Below, in pieces: positions 1 through 8,043 of a stretch of 58,761 nucleotides of DNA. The stretch is taken from NCBI RefSeq assembly GCF_017255015.1, contig NZ_JAFKCS010000001.1, positions 1 through 58,761 on the forward strand, written 5' to 3'. The position numbers and the translations under genes were made by a program. Numbering within the stretch: the stretch's first letter is position 1; every line of letters starts with the position of its first letter. Origin of the DNA: Bowmanella yangjiangensis. Lineage in GTDB: Bacteria; Pseudomonadota; Gammaproteobacteria; Enterobacterales; Alteromonadaceae. Under the pieces are notes generated by a model. The model made no database searches, was not told the DNA's origin, and saw only the letters and a program-made list of their open reading frames with translations.

Positions 1-123
1 CAAATAGGGTTCCTTGGCGTGGCCCGCGTCGGAACCGGGTAGGTTGCTTGAGCCTGTGAGTAATTGCAGGCCTAGATGAATGATTGCCCTCGACAGAACC
101 CGGCTTATCGGCCAACTCCATCC
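1..123 (+). ncRNA. rnpB: RNase P RNA, 3' part (5' end outside window)
   Basis: This is the 3' third of the bacterial type A RNase P catalytic RNA, which removes 5' leaders from pre-tRNAs. I recognise the conserved 3' blocks: CAAATAGGG near the left edge, the GGGTAGGTTGCTTGAGCC segment, the CCTAGATGAATGATTG block, and the final ACAGAACCCGGCTTATCGG. All closely resemble the E. coli 3' end as I remember it. The mature end is placed near 123 by analogy with the E. coli tail after TTATCGG, so it is uncertain by a few bases. The 5' part, including the pairing partners, lies outside the window. The LysR gene downstream converges on it, and no clear T-rich terminator is visible. Confidence 0.93.
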
Positions 124-150
124 TTTTCTAATCCCGTCTGATATGGGACG

Positions 151-1143
151 TTAATCAATTTCCTGCTTATCTGGTTTTTCGTTCTTCGAGAAATGAACCA
201 GCGGTACCCAAGTTTCTGCCCAAGTATGGTAAGGGTCTTCCCCTTTTGTACTTAAGGCTGCACTCAGAAATTCGATAAAGACCCTGACCTTGGCGGGTAG
301 GTAAGTTCGCTTAGGGTAAATAGCAAATACACCGTTTTGTTGCTGTGGCGGTCTAAAGTGGTGAAAAAGTGACACCAGCTCGCCACTTTCCAAACCCGAT
401 TTAGCCAGAAAATGTGGGAGCTGGGCTAAACCAAGCCCGTCACTGCACATGTACGCCATGGCTTCACCATCATCGGTAATATGGCTGCGATCCAGTTCTG
501 AGTGTATGTATTCACCTCGTGCATTGGGTAAAAAAATCGGCTGCAGTTGTTGTGTTTCTTTAATTCTGAATCCAATCCAGTGGTGTCCGACGAAGTCCTC
601 GGCACATCTAGGTATACCCTTTCTCTGCAGGTATTGAGGGGAAGCACAAATAAGGAAATCCATAGGGCTGAGACGCCGGGCGACCAAGCGACTGTCTTTG
701 AGATAACCGGTGCGTATCGCGATATCGATATCCCTCTCAATAATGTCTGCATGTAAATCACTAATTTCCAGTTCCAGTCTAATGGCCGGATAGCACTGGC
801 TAAATTCGTGTAATAGCGGGCGAATATACAGATGTCCGTAGCAGACGGCGGAGCTGATGCGCAGGGTACCGCTTGGTGAGTCATTCAGATGTTTAAGATC
901 GTCTTCGCAGGAAGATAAGTCCATCAGCGTTTTTCGCACTGCCTGGGCGTAACGCTGACCTGCTTCTGTAACTCTAAGTTGCCGGGTCGAGCGTTGAAAT
1001 AAGGTGAGACCAAGCTTGTCTTCCAGACGACCAATGGCTTTGCTGACCGTCGACGGATCCGTTGAGCAGGCTCTTGCCGCTGCAGCAAAACTCCCGCCAT
1101 CGCAGGTTGCCAGAAAAATCTCTAATGAGCGAAGTTTATCCAT
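151..1143 (-). CDS. LysR-family transcriptional regulator
   Basis: This is a DNA-binding transcription factor of the LysR family, about 330 aa, the usual length. Residues 1-60 form the winged helix-turn-helix (MDKLRSLEIFLATCDGGSFA start, then the recognition helix with STVSKAIGRLE). The remainder is the periplasmic-binding-like effector domain. An in-frame GTG lies two codons upstream (1149); I prefer the ATG because LysR proteins usually begin close to this MDKL/LEIF segment. It is divergent from an MFS transporter with a palindromic site between them, so it probably controls that transporter and itself. The inducer cannot be read from sequence. It resembles the large LysR subgroup of dehydrogenase and efflux regulators, but I cannot place it more finely. 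Confidence 0.9.
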   Translation of the reverse strand: MDKLRSLEIFLATCDGGSFAAAARACSTDPSTVSKAIGRLEDKLGLTLFQRSTRQLRVTEAGQRYAQAVRKTLMDLSSCEDDLKHLNDSPSGTLRISSAVCYGHLYIRPLLHEFSQCYPAIRLELEISDLHADIIERDIDIAIRTGYLKDSRLVARRLSPMDFLICASPQYLQRKGIPRCAEDFVGHHWIGFRIKETQQLQPIFLPNARGEYIHSELDRSHITDDGEAMAYMCSDGLGLAQLPHFLAKSGLESGELVSLFHHFRPPQQQNGVFAIYPKRTYLPAKVRVFIEFLSAALSTKGEDPYHTWAETWVPLVHFSKNEKPDKQEID

Positions 1144-1160
1144 TGGCACAGCTTAACATG

Positions 1161-1184
1161 ACTATTCATGAATAGTATTCATGA
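1161..1184. promoter_or_regulatory. Palindromic operator, probable LysR binding site
   Basis: A perfect 16-bp palindrome, ACTATTCATGAATAGT (1161-1176), is followed directly by another copy of its half, so TATTCATGA occurs twice (1163-1171 and 1176-1184) with a 13-bp period. It lies 18 bp from the LysR start and about 90 bp from the divergent MFS start. Direct plus inverted half-sites in a divergent LysR intergenic region are typical of LysR operators with recognition and activation subsites. The assignment to this regulator is inference. Confidence 0.6.
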
Positions 1185-1272
1185 CTTAAAGGGTTGTGTG
1201 CCTATTTTCTCTTGTCGTATCGGGAATAAAATTCACCAATCTCTTTAAACACCTTATGTTATGTGAGGATTC

Positions 1273-2454
1273 ATGCTTAAAAAAATCCAGGCAGATAATG
1301 CGCTTTCCTATAGCTTCTTTGCATTTATCGCTATGGCGGGTTTGTCTTATGTAAACTTTTTACCTGGTGTGGTGAGTGCGCTCGCTGGCGGTATTGGTTT
1401 TTCAGAGGCCGAGGCCGGTGAAGTCATCGCAAGTAACCTGTTTGGCGGTCTATTAGGCTGTGCCGGTGCGTTTTTTCTGGTGCGACGAATTGACTGGCGG
1501 CCGGCTATGTTTGTACTTCTGGCTTCTCTCACCCTGGTTGATTTGAGCACCATATGGGTAGATAGCTACCACCTGATGCTTGGCTGGCGTTTCGTTGCCG
1601 GTTTAATCGGCGGGTTAAGTATGGGCATTATCTTTTCCGTACTCGCCCGTCTGAATAGCCCAGATCGTGCGTTCGGCTCTTTGCTATTAGTGCAGTTTGT
1701 CGTTGGTGCGGTGGTTATGTATCTGCTGCCCGGTTTGGAAACTTTACTGGGTACTTATGCGGTATTTTTTGTTATGGCGGGTTTAGCTTTCTTAAGTTTT
1801 CTGCTGCTTGGCTTAGTGCCACAGGTTCCCCGCAAGCTTGATAAAAAAAGGTCTTCAAGCGAGTCTAATGAAGGAAAAGCGCATGCAATACTATTGATGC
1901 TAGCCATTGTACTTTATCTCTGTGCTGCCAATGCCATTTGGGCGTATGTTGAACTGATTGGTTTGAAGGCGGGTATCGACGATGTTAGCGTAAGCTCATA
2001 TATTGCATCGACCAGCTTACTGGGTTTGCTCGGTGCGATGTTACCTATAGTCAGTGGTAATCGTTTCGGACGATTATATTGGTTGCTTGCTGGCGTGATG
2101 TTATCAATCGTCTCTGCGGCAATGTTAAGTTTTATTCCTCTCACCCCCATTCTCTATGTCAGTGCCATGGCAATGCTGTTTTTCGCCTGGCCCGCGGTTA
2201 ACTCCTATTTACTTGCCGTGGTTGCCGAGCTGGATAGCAGTGGTAGATTGTCGTCTTTGGCGGCCGTTATTTCACTGTTGGGTTTGGCAACGGGGCCTTT
2301 GATTGCGTCTGGCTTACTTAGCAATGGCGACTTCTCGGTGATGCTTTACAGCTGCATGTTTATTTTCCTTTCCAGTTTTGTGTTTTTGTACAAACCCGTA
2401 AAGATGACGGAAACCGTCAGAGGCGGCGATTTGTCGTCACAGTATCAGTCTTGA
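1273..2454 (+). CDS. MFS transporter, 12-TM
   Basis: This is an inner-membrane major facilitator superfamily permease of 393 aa with about twelve hydrophobic segments. A basic cytoplasmic loop (PRKLDKKRSSSESNEGK) near residue 190 separates the two six-helix halves. The first half contains glycine-rich helices (GWRFVAGLIGGLSMGIIFS) typical of the fold. A GAGG sequence at 1265-1268 supplies the ribosome-binding site for the ATG. It is divergent from a LysR gene and 55 bp ahead of an AhpD-like gene on the same strand, so a regulated two-gene unit is likely. The substrate cannot be told; I see none of the signature motifs of sugar or nitrate carriers. A small-molecule or drug exporter is the default guess. 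Confidence 0.85.
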   Translation: MLKKIQADNALSYSFFAFIAMAGLSYVNFLPGVVSALAGGIGFSEAEAGEVIASNLFGGLLGCAGAFFLVRRIDWRPAMFVLLASLTLVDLSTIWVDSYHLMLGWRFVAGLIGGLSMGIIFSVLARLNSPDRAFGSLLLVQFVVGAVVMYLLPGLETLLGTYAVFFVMAGLAFLSFLLLGLVPQVPRKLDKKRSSSESNEGKAHAILLMLAIVLYLCAANAIWAYVELIGLKAGIDDVSVSSYIASTSLLGLLGAMLPIVSGNRFGRLYWLLAGVMLSIVSAAMLSFIPLTPILYVSAMAMLFFAWPAVNSYLLAVVAELDSSGRLSSLAAVISLLGLATGPLIASGLLSNGDFSVMLYSCMFIFLSSFVFLYKPVKMTETVRGGDLSSQYQS

Positions 2455-2509
2455 ATCGCGTTATGCATGGTTGCTTTGCTTTAAATAGGTGTGAAACAAG
2501 GAACAGGAA

Positions 2510-3046
2510 ATGATTAGATATATTTTCAACAAGATGCTGCTGGCGATGAAAAACAAGTACAGCTACGACGTAACTTATCAGCAAGACATACTTTCAACAG
2601 ATGTGGCCGCATTTTTAAAATTTATGGGACTACAGATGATGGCGTCTCACTCAGGAAATGTGCCCGCAGGGCTGCTGTATGCAGCAAGAATACGGGCCAT
2701 TATCTCTGAGGATTGCGGTCCATGTGCGCAATTGGTGGTAAATATGGCGCTTGAGGCTAATGTAGCGCCTGCTGTTGTGCGCGCTATTGTTGATCGGGAC
2801 TTAAATAATTTGCCGGAAGATATTGCATTGATTGTGCAATTTACCGAATTGGTTTTGGCACATGATCCACTGGCCGATCCATTGCGCAGCAAAATACTCG
2901 CGTTGTGGGGGCAAAAGGGATTAGTTGCGCTTGGTTTTGCAATTAGTTCCTGTCGGGTTTATCCAATACTGAAGTACAGTTTGGGGCATGGACACACCTG
3001 CAGTCGTATTATAGTCGATGGCCAGTCGCTGGCTCCTGTCCGTTAG
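2510..3046 (+). CDS. Carboxymuconolactone decarboxylase / AhpD-like protein
   Basis: A 178-aa, mostly helical protein. At residues 67-72 it has the motif EDCGPC, which matches the CxxC redox pair of the AhpD-like branch of the carboxymuconolactone decarboxylase superfamily. AhpD proteins use these cysteines as a peroxidase or disulfide relay. The start is ATG with AGGA just upstream. It follows the MFS gene by 55 bp and is probably cotranscribed. Its pairing with a LysR regulator and exporter suggests detoxification of a reactive or aromatic compound, but this is inference. The protein is single-domain and not visibly truncated. Confidence 0.78.
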   Translation: MIRYIFNKMLLAMKNKYSYDVTYQQDILSTDVAAFLKFMGLQMMASHSGNVPAGLLYAARIRAIISEDCGPCAQLVVNMALEANVAPAVVRAIVDRDLNNLPEDIALIVQFTELVLAHDPLADPLRSKILALWGQKGLVALGFAISSCRVYPILKYSLGHGHTCSRIIVDGQSLAPVR

Positions 3047-3149
3047 TGCATGAACCCCGTTGGGTCGATAGTGAAAACTACTACTGTTTGATAACAACGC
3101 CGATTTAGTTTGGTAAACCTGCATGAGTTAAGAAGGTGATCCGGCTTGA

Positions 3150-3165
3150 GTATGCAAATGCATAC
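3150..3165. repeat. Small inverted repeat in the intergenic region
   Basis: GTATGC and GCATAC (3150-3155 and 3160-3165) are separated by AAAT in the 216-bp gap before the DUF3718 gene. It could be an operator or a chance palindrome. No convincing -35/-10 pair was found in this gap. Confidence 0.3.
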
Positions 3166-3262
3166 ATAGGTGCAGTCTGGCTGCTATCGCTTTTTGCCAT
3201 CCTTTTATAAGCTTTTCCCCGTCAAGACCAGAAATTCACATTTCACTTAAGAGGCAACGCTT

Positions 3263-3658
3263 ATGAAAAAGTCAACTTTCGCATTGTTAGCATCTATCTC
3301 TGCTATTGCTTTCTCTCCGGTTAGCCAGGCGGATATCAACGAAGACCTGCAGAATATCTGCACAATCGTTAAAAACGACGACAAGTCTGAACTGCGTAAA
3401 AAAATTAAGAAGGTCCAAGACGATTACAACTTGCGTCTGGGTGACTATTACACCGGTATCAGTTGCGGTGGTAGTAGCCTGATTCGCTATGCAATGGAAA
3501 ATGGTGCCACTGAAGTGGGTACCTTCATGATTAAGAAAATGAGTAAGGGAGACCTGACTCAGGCAGAGTCTGATGGACAGATGCTGCAACAATGGGCTGA
3601 AGCCAATGGCCATATTGCCAGTCCTATCGGGCAGGAATTATTAGCCCGTATTAATTAA
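3263..3658 (+). CDS. DUF3718 family secreted protein
   Basis: A small exported protein of unknown function, 131 aa. Residues 1-23 form a clear Sec signal peptide (MKKSTFALLASISAIAFSPV then SQA) with likely cleavage before DINEDL. The mature part has two cysteines (NICTIV and GISCGG), likely a disulfide in the periplasm, and is otherwise helical and charged. The pattern fits the DUF3718 family, which I know mainly from Alteromonadales and related marine Gammaproteobacteria. GAGGCAACGCTT precedes the ATG and gives a good ribosome-binding site. It is monocistronic, bounded by a bidirectional terminator, with an unusual structured downstream region. Confidence 0.8.
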   Translation: MKKSTFALLASISAIAFSPVSQADINEDLQNICTIVKNDDKSELRKKIKKVQDDYNLRLGDYYTGISCGGSSLIRYAMENGATEVGTFMIKKMSKGDLTQAESDGQMLQQWAEANGHIASPIGQELLARIN

Positions 3659-3682
3659 TTCGCTTAAAGGCGTTTTAAATAG

Positions 3683-3798
3683 AAGACCTTCGTACGCTTC
3701 GGAAAGTGGAAATGGATTACGGCAGTGGCTCAGCACACTGTCAACGGATTGGGCGGCACTCTCTCGAAGGTCTTGACGCCTCTTAATTTGAGAGAGTG
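3683..3798 (+). other. Mutually exclusive inverted repeats downstream of the DUF3718 gene
   Basis: Two long inverted repeats share bases. Stem A pairs AAGACCTTCG (3683-3692) with CGAAGGTCTT (3765-3774). Stem B pairs CACTCTCTCGAA (3757-3768) with TTTGAGAGAGTG (3787-3798), with one G-U pair. They overlap at 3765-3768, so both cannot form fully. A third small hairpin, CAGTG/CACTG (3723-3727 and 3736-3740), sits inside the loop of stem A. The segment lies between the DUF3718 stop and a strong terminator. It could be a structured 3' UTR, a 3'-derived small RNA or a separate ncRNA. I recognise no known RNA family. Confidence 0.5.
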
Positions 3799-3816
3799 TT
3801 ATTGCCCAACTTATAT

Positions 3817-3840
3817 AAAACCCCGCTTTGGCGGGGTTTT
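3817..3840. terminator. Bidirectional Rho-independent terminator
   Basis: AAAACCCCGC, loop TTTG, GCGGGGTTTT form a GC-rich hairpin flanked by A and T runs on both sides. It can therefore stop transcription from the DUF3718 side and from msrQ, which ends at 3844 on the other strand. Confidence 0.9.
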
Positions 3841-3843
3841 TTC

Positions 3844-4476
3844 TTAGCTGCGCTTGGTGTTAAACCAATAAGTTGCGCTGATAAACTTATCTTTGCGAAA
3901 AAACAGCAGTATCAATAGCAAGCCAATGTAAAGCGTTGGCTGAAGGATGTCCGACTTTACCGACCAAATATAATGCAAGGCGACAAGTCCGCCAGCCGGA
4001 TACACCCAGTTATGCAGTTTCTGCCAGTTTCGTCCCAATCGACGCTGCGCGGCCTTAGGTGAAGTTAGGGCCAATAGCAGCAATATAGTCCAGGCTAGGA
4101 ATCCAACGGTAATGTAAGGCCGTTTAACTATTTCCGAGCCCAGCAGATACCATTCAAGCTGCAATTCAAACAGAATGTAAGTCAGCAAATGTGCGCTTGC
4201 GAAAGCAAAGGCATACAGGCCAAGAAGGCGCCTAAACTTCATCAGTGGCGACGCTCGCAGTAACTTTGCCAGTGGTGAGATACACAGACACAGCAGCAGT
4301 AAATTGAAAGCGCTGATACCAGTAAAATGCAACAGCGCCTCCACGGGATCGCCGCCCAACTGATCATAAGCAGCCTGGTTGAAAACCAGCGAGGCCCAGC
4401 CGATACAAAGGCCATGAATAAACACTTTTATCCAGAATATGGTGGAGCCATTAAGTAGCTTTGCCAGCTTCATCAA
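3844..4476 (-). CDS. msrQ: MsrQ, heme-binding membrane subunit of periplasmic methionine sulfoxide reductase
   Basis: Membrane cytochrome b-type partner of MsrP that passes electrons from the quinone pool or a flavin reductase to the periplasmic Mo enzyme. The 210-aa sequence has about six hydrophobic helices. Histidines in the helices ([40 protein letters not shown]) match the heme ligands of the ferric-reductase-like fold, and the family signature [16 protein letters not shown] is present. Length equals the E. coli protein (about 211 aa). It overlaps msrP by 4 bp (ATGA), which implies translational coupling. Confidence 0.93.
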   Translation of the reverse strand: MMKLAKLLNGSTIFWIKVFIHGLCIGWASLVFNQAAYDQLGGDPVEALLHFTGISAFNLLLLCLCISPLAKLLRASPLMKFRRLLGLYAFAFASAHLLTYILFELQLEWYLLGSEIVKRPYITVGFLAWTILLLLALTSPKAAQRRLGRNWQKLHNWVYPAGGLVALHYIWSVKSDILQPTLYIGLLLILLFFRKDKFISATYWFNTKRS

Positions 4477-5468
4477 TAAGAACGTCCCAGATCCATGCCG
4501 CTATAAAGGCTTGCGACTTCCTCGTAGCCGTTAAATGGCAAGGTATCGATTCGGTTGCTGGCAAACAAGCCGCCAGTGGTAATTCGTCGCTCTCTAGCCT
4601 GGCTCCAGCGAGGATGGTCAACCTTGGGATTTACATTGGCATAGAAACCGTATTCATTGGGTGCCAACAGATTCCAGGTGGTTGGTGGCTGCTTGTCGGT
4701 GATACGAATACGCACAAGAGACTTAATGCTTTTGAAACCATATTTCCAGGGGACAACCAGGCGAATGGGCGCTCCGTTTTGGGCGGGCAAACTCTTGCCA
4801 TATAGGCCCACAGCCAAAAGCGTCAGTGGATGAGCTGCTTCGTCCATGCGCAGTCCCTCCACGTAAGGATAGTCGATACCTCCGCCGCGAAAGACACTGG
4901 CCTGGCCTGGCATTTGTTTGGGATCATACAAGGTTTCAAAAGCAACATATTTGCCGCTACTTAGCGGCTTCGCCTTTTGCAACAGAGCCCGCAAGGGAAA
5001 ACCAATCCAGGGAATCACCATTGACCAGGCTTCTACGCAGCGCAGCCGGTAAATACGCTCTTCCAATGGGGCGATTTTATAAAGTTCATCCAAGGATAAG
5101 CTAAAGGGATTTTCAACCAGTCCGTCTACTTGTAGTTGCCAGGGATCAACCTTGAATGCCTGGGCATTGGCTTTGGGATCGGCTTTATCGGTACCAAACT
5201 CATAAAAGTTATTGTGACTGGTTACTTTATTGAGTGGAGTCAGCGTTTGGTTGTCGTTTTCCTGTTTCGCATAGCTAAGGGCGTGAGTTTTGAATCCAGG
5301 TGGGTCATCGCCGAATAAATTGAAAGCCAGAGACTGGCCTGGTGACAGTAGGGCACCTGCGCCAATAAAACCAAGCTGTTTTAGCACTTGGCGACGATTT
5401 TGATATACCGACTCATCGGTAACCTGATTTTCCGCTATGGTTTGATAGCGGGGGCGTTTAATTAGCAT
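4473..5468 (-). CDS. msrP: MsrP, periplasmic molybdenum-cofactor methionine sulfoxide reductase
   Basis: Catalytic subunit that repairs oxidised methionine in envelope proteins, known in E. coli to act with MsrQ after hypochlorite stress. I start at the ATG giving MLIKRPRYQ, 21 codons inside the longest ORF, because family members begin MLIK/MLIR. This makes 331 aa. A twin-arginine signal (R25-R26 in [12 protein letters not shown]) precedes a hydrophobic stretch. The Mo-coordinating cysteine is C144 in [30 protein letters not shown] is the conserved C-terminal block. The cluster order is Cds1-like, msrP, msrQ on one strand, with 110 bp before msrP. Confidence 0.94.
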   Translation of the reverse strand: MLIKRPRYQTIAENQVTDESVYQNRRQVLKQLGFIGAGALLSPGQSLAFNLFGDDPPGFKTHALSYAKQENDNQTLTPLNKVTSHNNFYEFGTDKADPKANAQAFKVDPWQLQVDGLVENPFSLSLDELYKIAPLEERIYRLRCVEAWSMVIPWIGFPLRALLQKAKPLSSGKYVAFETLYDPKQMPGQASVFRGGGIDYPYVEGLRMDEAAHPLTLLAVGLYGKSLPAQNGAPIRLVVPWKYGFKSIKSLVRIRITDKQPPTTWNLLAPNEYGFYANVNPKVDHPRWSQARERRITTGGLFASNRIDTLPFNGYEEVASLYSGMDLGRSY

Positions 5469-5578
5469 CGAATGTCTCGCATCGCTGTTAAATCTGATAC
5501 TGATACGAAACAAGACAGGAAAAAGGGCCAATTTGTTGCATAGTTTATTGGCCCCTATCTGCAGTAATGTTTAACTTT

Positions 5579-6622
5579 TTAGCGCAATAGATTTTTCAGT
5601 TGTGCTACATGCTCTGTACAGTCACCGATATTACAAGCTACCCATTCAGGTGAGTAATAGGTTTCCAGATAGCGCTCTCCGCTGTCACAAAGTAAGGTCA
5701 CGATAGAGCCGTTCTGGCCTTTTTCACGCATATCTGCCGCTTTTATAAGTGCGCCCCACATGTTGGTGCCGGTTGATGGGCCAACCTTTCTACCCAGTAA
5801 GTTTTCCAGCCATAGCATGGTGGCAATGCTGGCGCCGTCCGCTACTTGTAACATGTCATCGACCACGCTGGGTACGAAAGACGGTTCCACTCGGGGACGA
5901 CCAATGCCTTCAATTCTGCTGCCGCAGGAGGTCAGGCCTGCATCTCCGCTGTAAAAATAGGGGTAGAACACCGAATGTTCGGGGTCGACTACCAATAGTT
6001 GCGTATTAAGGCATTTGTATCTGATATATCGGCCAATAGTGGCGCTGGTACCCCCCGTACCGGCGCTCATGACTACCCAGCTTGGAATTGAATAACGCTC
6101 GTATTGCATCTGTTCGAAGATACTGCACGCGATATTGTTATTGCCTCGCCAATCGGTAGCGCGCTCGGCATAGGTGAACTGGTCCATATAGTGACCATCC
6201 AGTTCTTTGGCCAGTCGCATGGATTCGGCGTAAATTTGATCGCTCTTTTCAACAAAGTGGCATCGTCCACCGTAAAACTCTATTTGCTGTATTTTCCGCT
6301 GTGCCGTGTGTTTGGGCATGACTGCAATAAAAGGTAAGCCCAGCAATCTGGCAAAGTAGGCTTCTGAGACGGCGGTACTACCCGATGACGACTCAATGAT
6401 GGTGCTGTGCTGATTAATCCAACCATTGGTTAACGCATACAGATAAAGTGAACGTGCCAGTCTGTGTTTCAGACTGCCGGTTGGATGTGTACTCTCATCT
6501 TTAAGGTAAAAGTCAATTTGCTCGAAGCCTGGCACATCTAACTTGATCAAATGAGTATCTGATGAACGTTGGAAATCAGCCTGGATACTTTCTATGGCCT
6601 GGTGGGTCCACTCTCTACACAT
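5579..6622 (-). CDS. PLP-dependent cysteine synthase/desulfhydrase-like enzyme (Cds1-like)
   Basis: A fold-type II pyridoxal-phosphate enzyme of 347 aa. K52 in [10 protein letters not shown] is the internal aldimine lysine. [10 protein letters not shown] is the substrate-binding loop and [12 protein letters not shown] the phosphate-binding loop. Within the cysteine-synthase superfamily, [11 protein letters not shown] and the [12 protein letters not shown] block resemble the Cds1-type cysteine desulfhydrase family rather than CysK/CysM. The likely reaction is breakdown of L-cysteine to H2S, pyruvate and ammonia, with cysteine synthase or a related beta-replacement as the alternative. It lies 110 bp upstream of msrP on the same strand, so a sulfur-amino-acid or oxidative-stress link is plausible but unproven. 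Confidence 0.8.
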   Translation of the reverse strand: MCREWTHQAIESIQADFQRSSDTHLIKLDVPGFEQIDFYLKDESTHPTGSLKHRLARSLYLYALTNGWINQHSTIIESSSGSTAVSEAYFARLLGLPFIAVMPKHTAQRKIQQIEFYGGRCHFVEKSDQIYAESMRLAKELDGHYMDQFTYAERATDWRGNNNIACSIFEQMQYERYSIPSWVVMSAGTGGTSATIGRYIRYKCLNTQLLVVDPEHSVFYPYFYSGDAGLTSCGSRIEGIGRPRVEPSFVPSVVDDMLQVADGASIATMLWLENLLGRKVGPSTGTNMWGALIKAADMREKGQNGSIVTLLCDSGERYLETYYSPEWVACNIGDCTEHVAQLKNLLR

Positions 6623-7001
6623 TTCGGGTTGCCTTTGCGGTAAACAGACACAGATAACCTGATTGTCTGTGCCGTAGATTTATCTTGTGCATAAGTTATA
6701 TCAAAAAGTTGTATGTGATTCGACATCACTGCTGTGTTTGGTGCCGATGAATGATCCTGGCATAGCATCCATGTATAAAAATCGCACATTTGGATCGGCA
6801 AGGTGCACTTTTTAATCCACAGGACCTTATCAGCCTGTAGAGCACTTTCTACAGTCAAAAGAAGATCTTAGATTGCTCTTTGGGTAGCACGCTTTTAAGC
6901 AAAAGCAAGTGATTTTGCCTAACTAATGACTTTTGACTTGAAATAGCGGAAACTTGGCGCCACTTAGTCATTCACATTTATATAAAAAGAGAACAGATTA
7001 A
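6623..7001. other. 379-bp divergent intergenic region
   Basis: Separates the Cds1-like gene (minus) from the SapC-family gene (plus), so it must hold both promoters. I see two perfect small hairpins: CTGTAGA/TCTACAG (6835-6841 and 6848-6854) and GCTTTT/AAAAGC (6891-6896 and 6901-6906). An AT-rich TTTATATAAAA stretch (6977-6987) before the plus-strand start is a possible -10 region, without a convincing -35. No credible small gene was found. Confidence 0.5.
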
Positions 7002-7778
7002 ATGGCTCGCAACTACGTTATTTTGGATAAGGAAGCTCATAAGAAGCTTAAGATCAAACAAGACTCGACTCTGGCTCATGGCAAGTCTTCACACCTTATT
7101 GGTGTTTCAATTCGCGAATTCGCGCGTGCCTCCAGCGCAGTCCCTTTAGTACTGATTAAAGACGAATCTTCAGAGCGTTACTATGTGGCTGGACTATATG
7201 GTCTGAAGGAAGGTGTGAACCTGTTTTATTCAGAAGAAGGTTGGCAGAGCCATTTTGCGCCGCTCAACCTGCAACGTTACCCTTTCGATGTGCGTCCTAA
7301 CGGTGATCAACTGTCTATCTTTATCGACAAAGACAGTGAACTGGTGGGTGAAAAAGAAGGTTTCGACTTGTTCAAAGAAGATGGTTCAGTGTCTGAGTTC
7401 CTGGAAACTCGTCAGCGTTTACTGACAGACTTGGTGAACAGCGAGAACATGACGCAGGAATTCATCAAGCAACTGGTTGAGCTTGACCTGGTAGATGAAA
7501 TTCGTCTGGGCATCCGTTATGCCAACGGAGAACAGCGTCAATTGGTGGGTTTAAACAGCATCAGCGAAGAGAAACTGATGAAGTTGGATGATGAGCAAGT
7601 ATTGAAACTGCACCGCAGTGGTTTCCTGGGCGCTATGTATGCCATGCTGAGCTCTATGGGCCAGTTGAATCGCTTGGTGCAGTTCTCACAGAAAACTGAA
7701 AACCCAATCGCTTCTATTCAGATGTTGCCTAAAGAACAGGCTCCTGCTGCAGAAGCCAGCGCTGAAAAAGCGAACTAA
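7002..7778 (+). CDS. SapC family protein
   Basis: A 258-aa soluble protein of the SapC family (Pfam SapC-like). The family is named after a Campylobacter S-layer-associated protein and is common in marine Proteobacteria; the biochemical role is unknown. Supporting patches are the N-terminal NYVILDKEAHKKL and the middle RYYVAGLYGLKEGVNLF ... RYPFDVRP. The near C-terminal HRSGFLGAMYAMLSSMGQLN is also family-typical. There is no signal peptide or membrane segment. The C-terminus is a low-complexity tail rich in Ala, Glu and Lys. An AGAG ribosome-binding site lies upstream of the ATG. It is monocistronic with its own terminator, just before the mra promoter. Confidence 0.85.
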   Translation: MARNYVILDKEAHKKLKIKQDSTLAHGKSSHLIGVSIREFARASSAVPLVLIKDESSERYYVAGLYGLKEGVNLFYSEEGWQSHFAPLNLQRYPFDVRPNGDQLSIFIDKDSELVGEKEGFDLFKEDGSVSEFLETRQRLLTDLVNSENMTQEFIKQLVELDLVDEIRLGIRYANGEQRQLVGLNSISEEKLMKLDDEQVLKLHRSGFLGAMYAMLSSMGQLNRLVQFSQKTENPIASIQMLPKEQAPAAEASAEKAN

Positions 7779-7787
7779 TTACTTTCC

Positions 7788-7819
7788 AGGATCGGGAGCT
7801 CTTCCCGATCCTGATTTTT
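7788..7819 (+). terminator. Rho-independent terminator of the SapC-family gene
   Basis: A perfect 10-bp stem, AGGATCGGGA (7788-7797) with TCCCGATCCT (7803-7812), has a 5-nt loop and is followed by GATTTTT. It begins ten bases after the stop codon. Confidence 0.92.
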
Positions 7820-7955
7820 GACTGCTTTTTTCTTAGAAAAACAGAAATTCTCACAGCTCGACCTTATTTGCCACTTTTCCCCACTTAATCAACTACTTCC
7901 GCAGAACCCTTGATATATCTGGTGTTTGGGCCCGGATTATGGCGATTTTTATTCC

Positions 7956-7985
7956 TTGACACCCCGTAGTGGGGATACCTAAACT
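7956..7985 (+). promoter_or_regulatory. mra promoter of the dcw cluster (sigma-70)
   Basis: A consensus -35 TTGACA (7956-7961), an 18-bp spacer and TAAACT (7980-7985) as a 4/6 match to the -10. It sits 58 bp before mraZ, and MraZ repeats lie just downstream of the predicted start. A small CCCC/GGGG inverted repeat (7962-7965 and 7971-7974) lies in the spacer. Confidence 0.75.
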
Positions 7986-7992
7986 GTCAAAT

Positions 7993-8017
7993 GTGGGTAA
8001 AAGTGGCAGAAAGTGGA
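7993..8017 (+). promoter_or_regulatory. MraZ boxes (three GTGG repeats, 10-bp period)
   Basis: GTGGG (7993-7997), GTGGC (8003-8007) and GTGGA (8013-8017) are spaced exactly 10 bp apart between the promoter and mraZ. In E. coli, MraZ represses its own promoter by binding TGGG direct repeats with this spacing. Only the first repeat is a full TGGG; the other two are degenerate. Autoregulation of the dcw cluster is inferred. Confidence 0.78.
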
Positions 8018-8043
8018 AAAAACAATTTTAAAAAGGCTAGGGG

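Noticed and set aside
426-884. 152-aa plus/minus open frames inside the LysR gene
   Set aside because: They overlap the LysR gene completely in other frames, lack a family signature and lack a ribosome-binding site.
1218-1272. Promoter TTCACC-17-TATGTT for the MFS gene
   Set aside because: The predicted transcript start would leave the ribosome-binding site at the extreme 5' end. The match is too weak to call.
3287-3613. 108-aa frame antisense to the DUF3718 gene
   Set aside because: It lies almost fully within a gene with a clear signal peptide and has no start context. It is a shadow frame.
6592-6858. 88-aa minus-strand frame upstream of the Cds1-like gene
   Set aside because: It overlaps the start of the PLP enzyme gene, has no recognisable domain and no ribosome-binding site, and sits in a promoter region.
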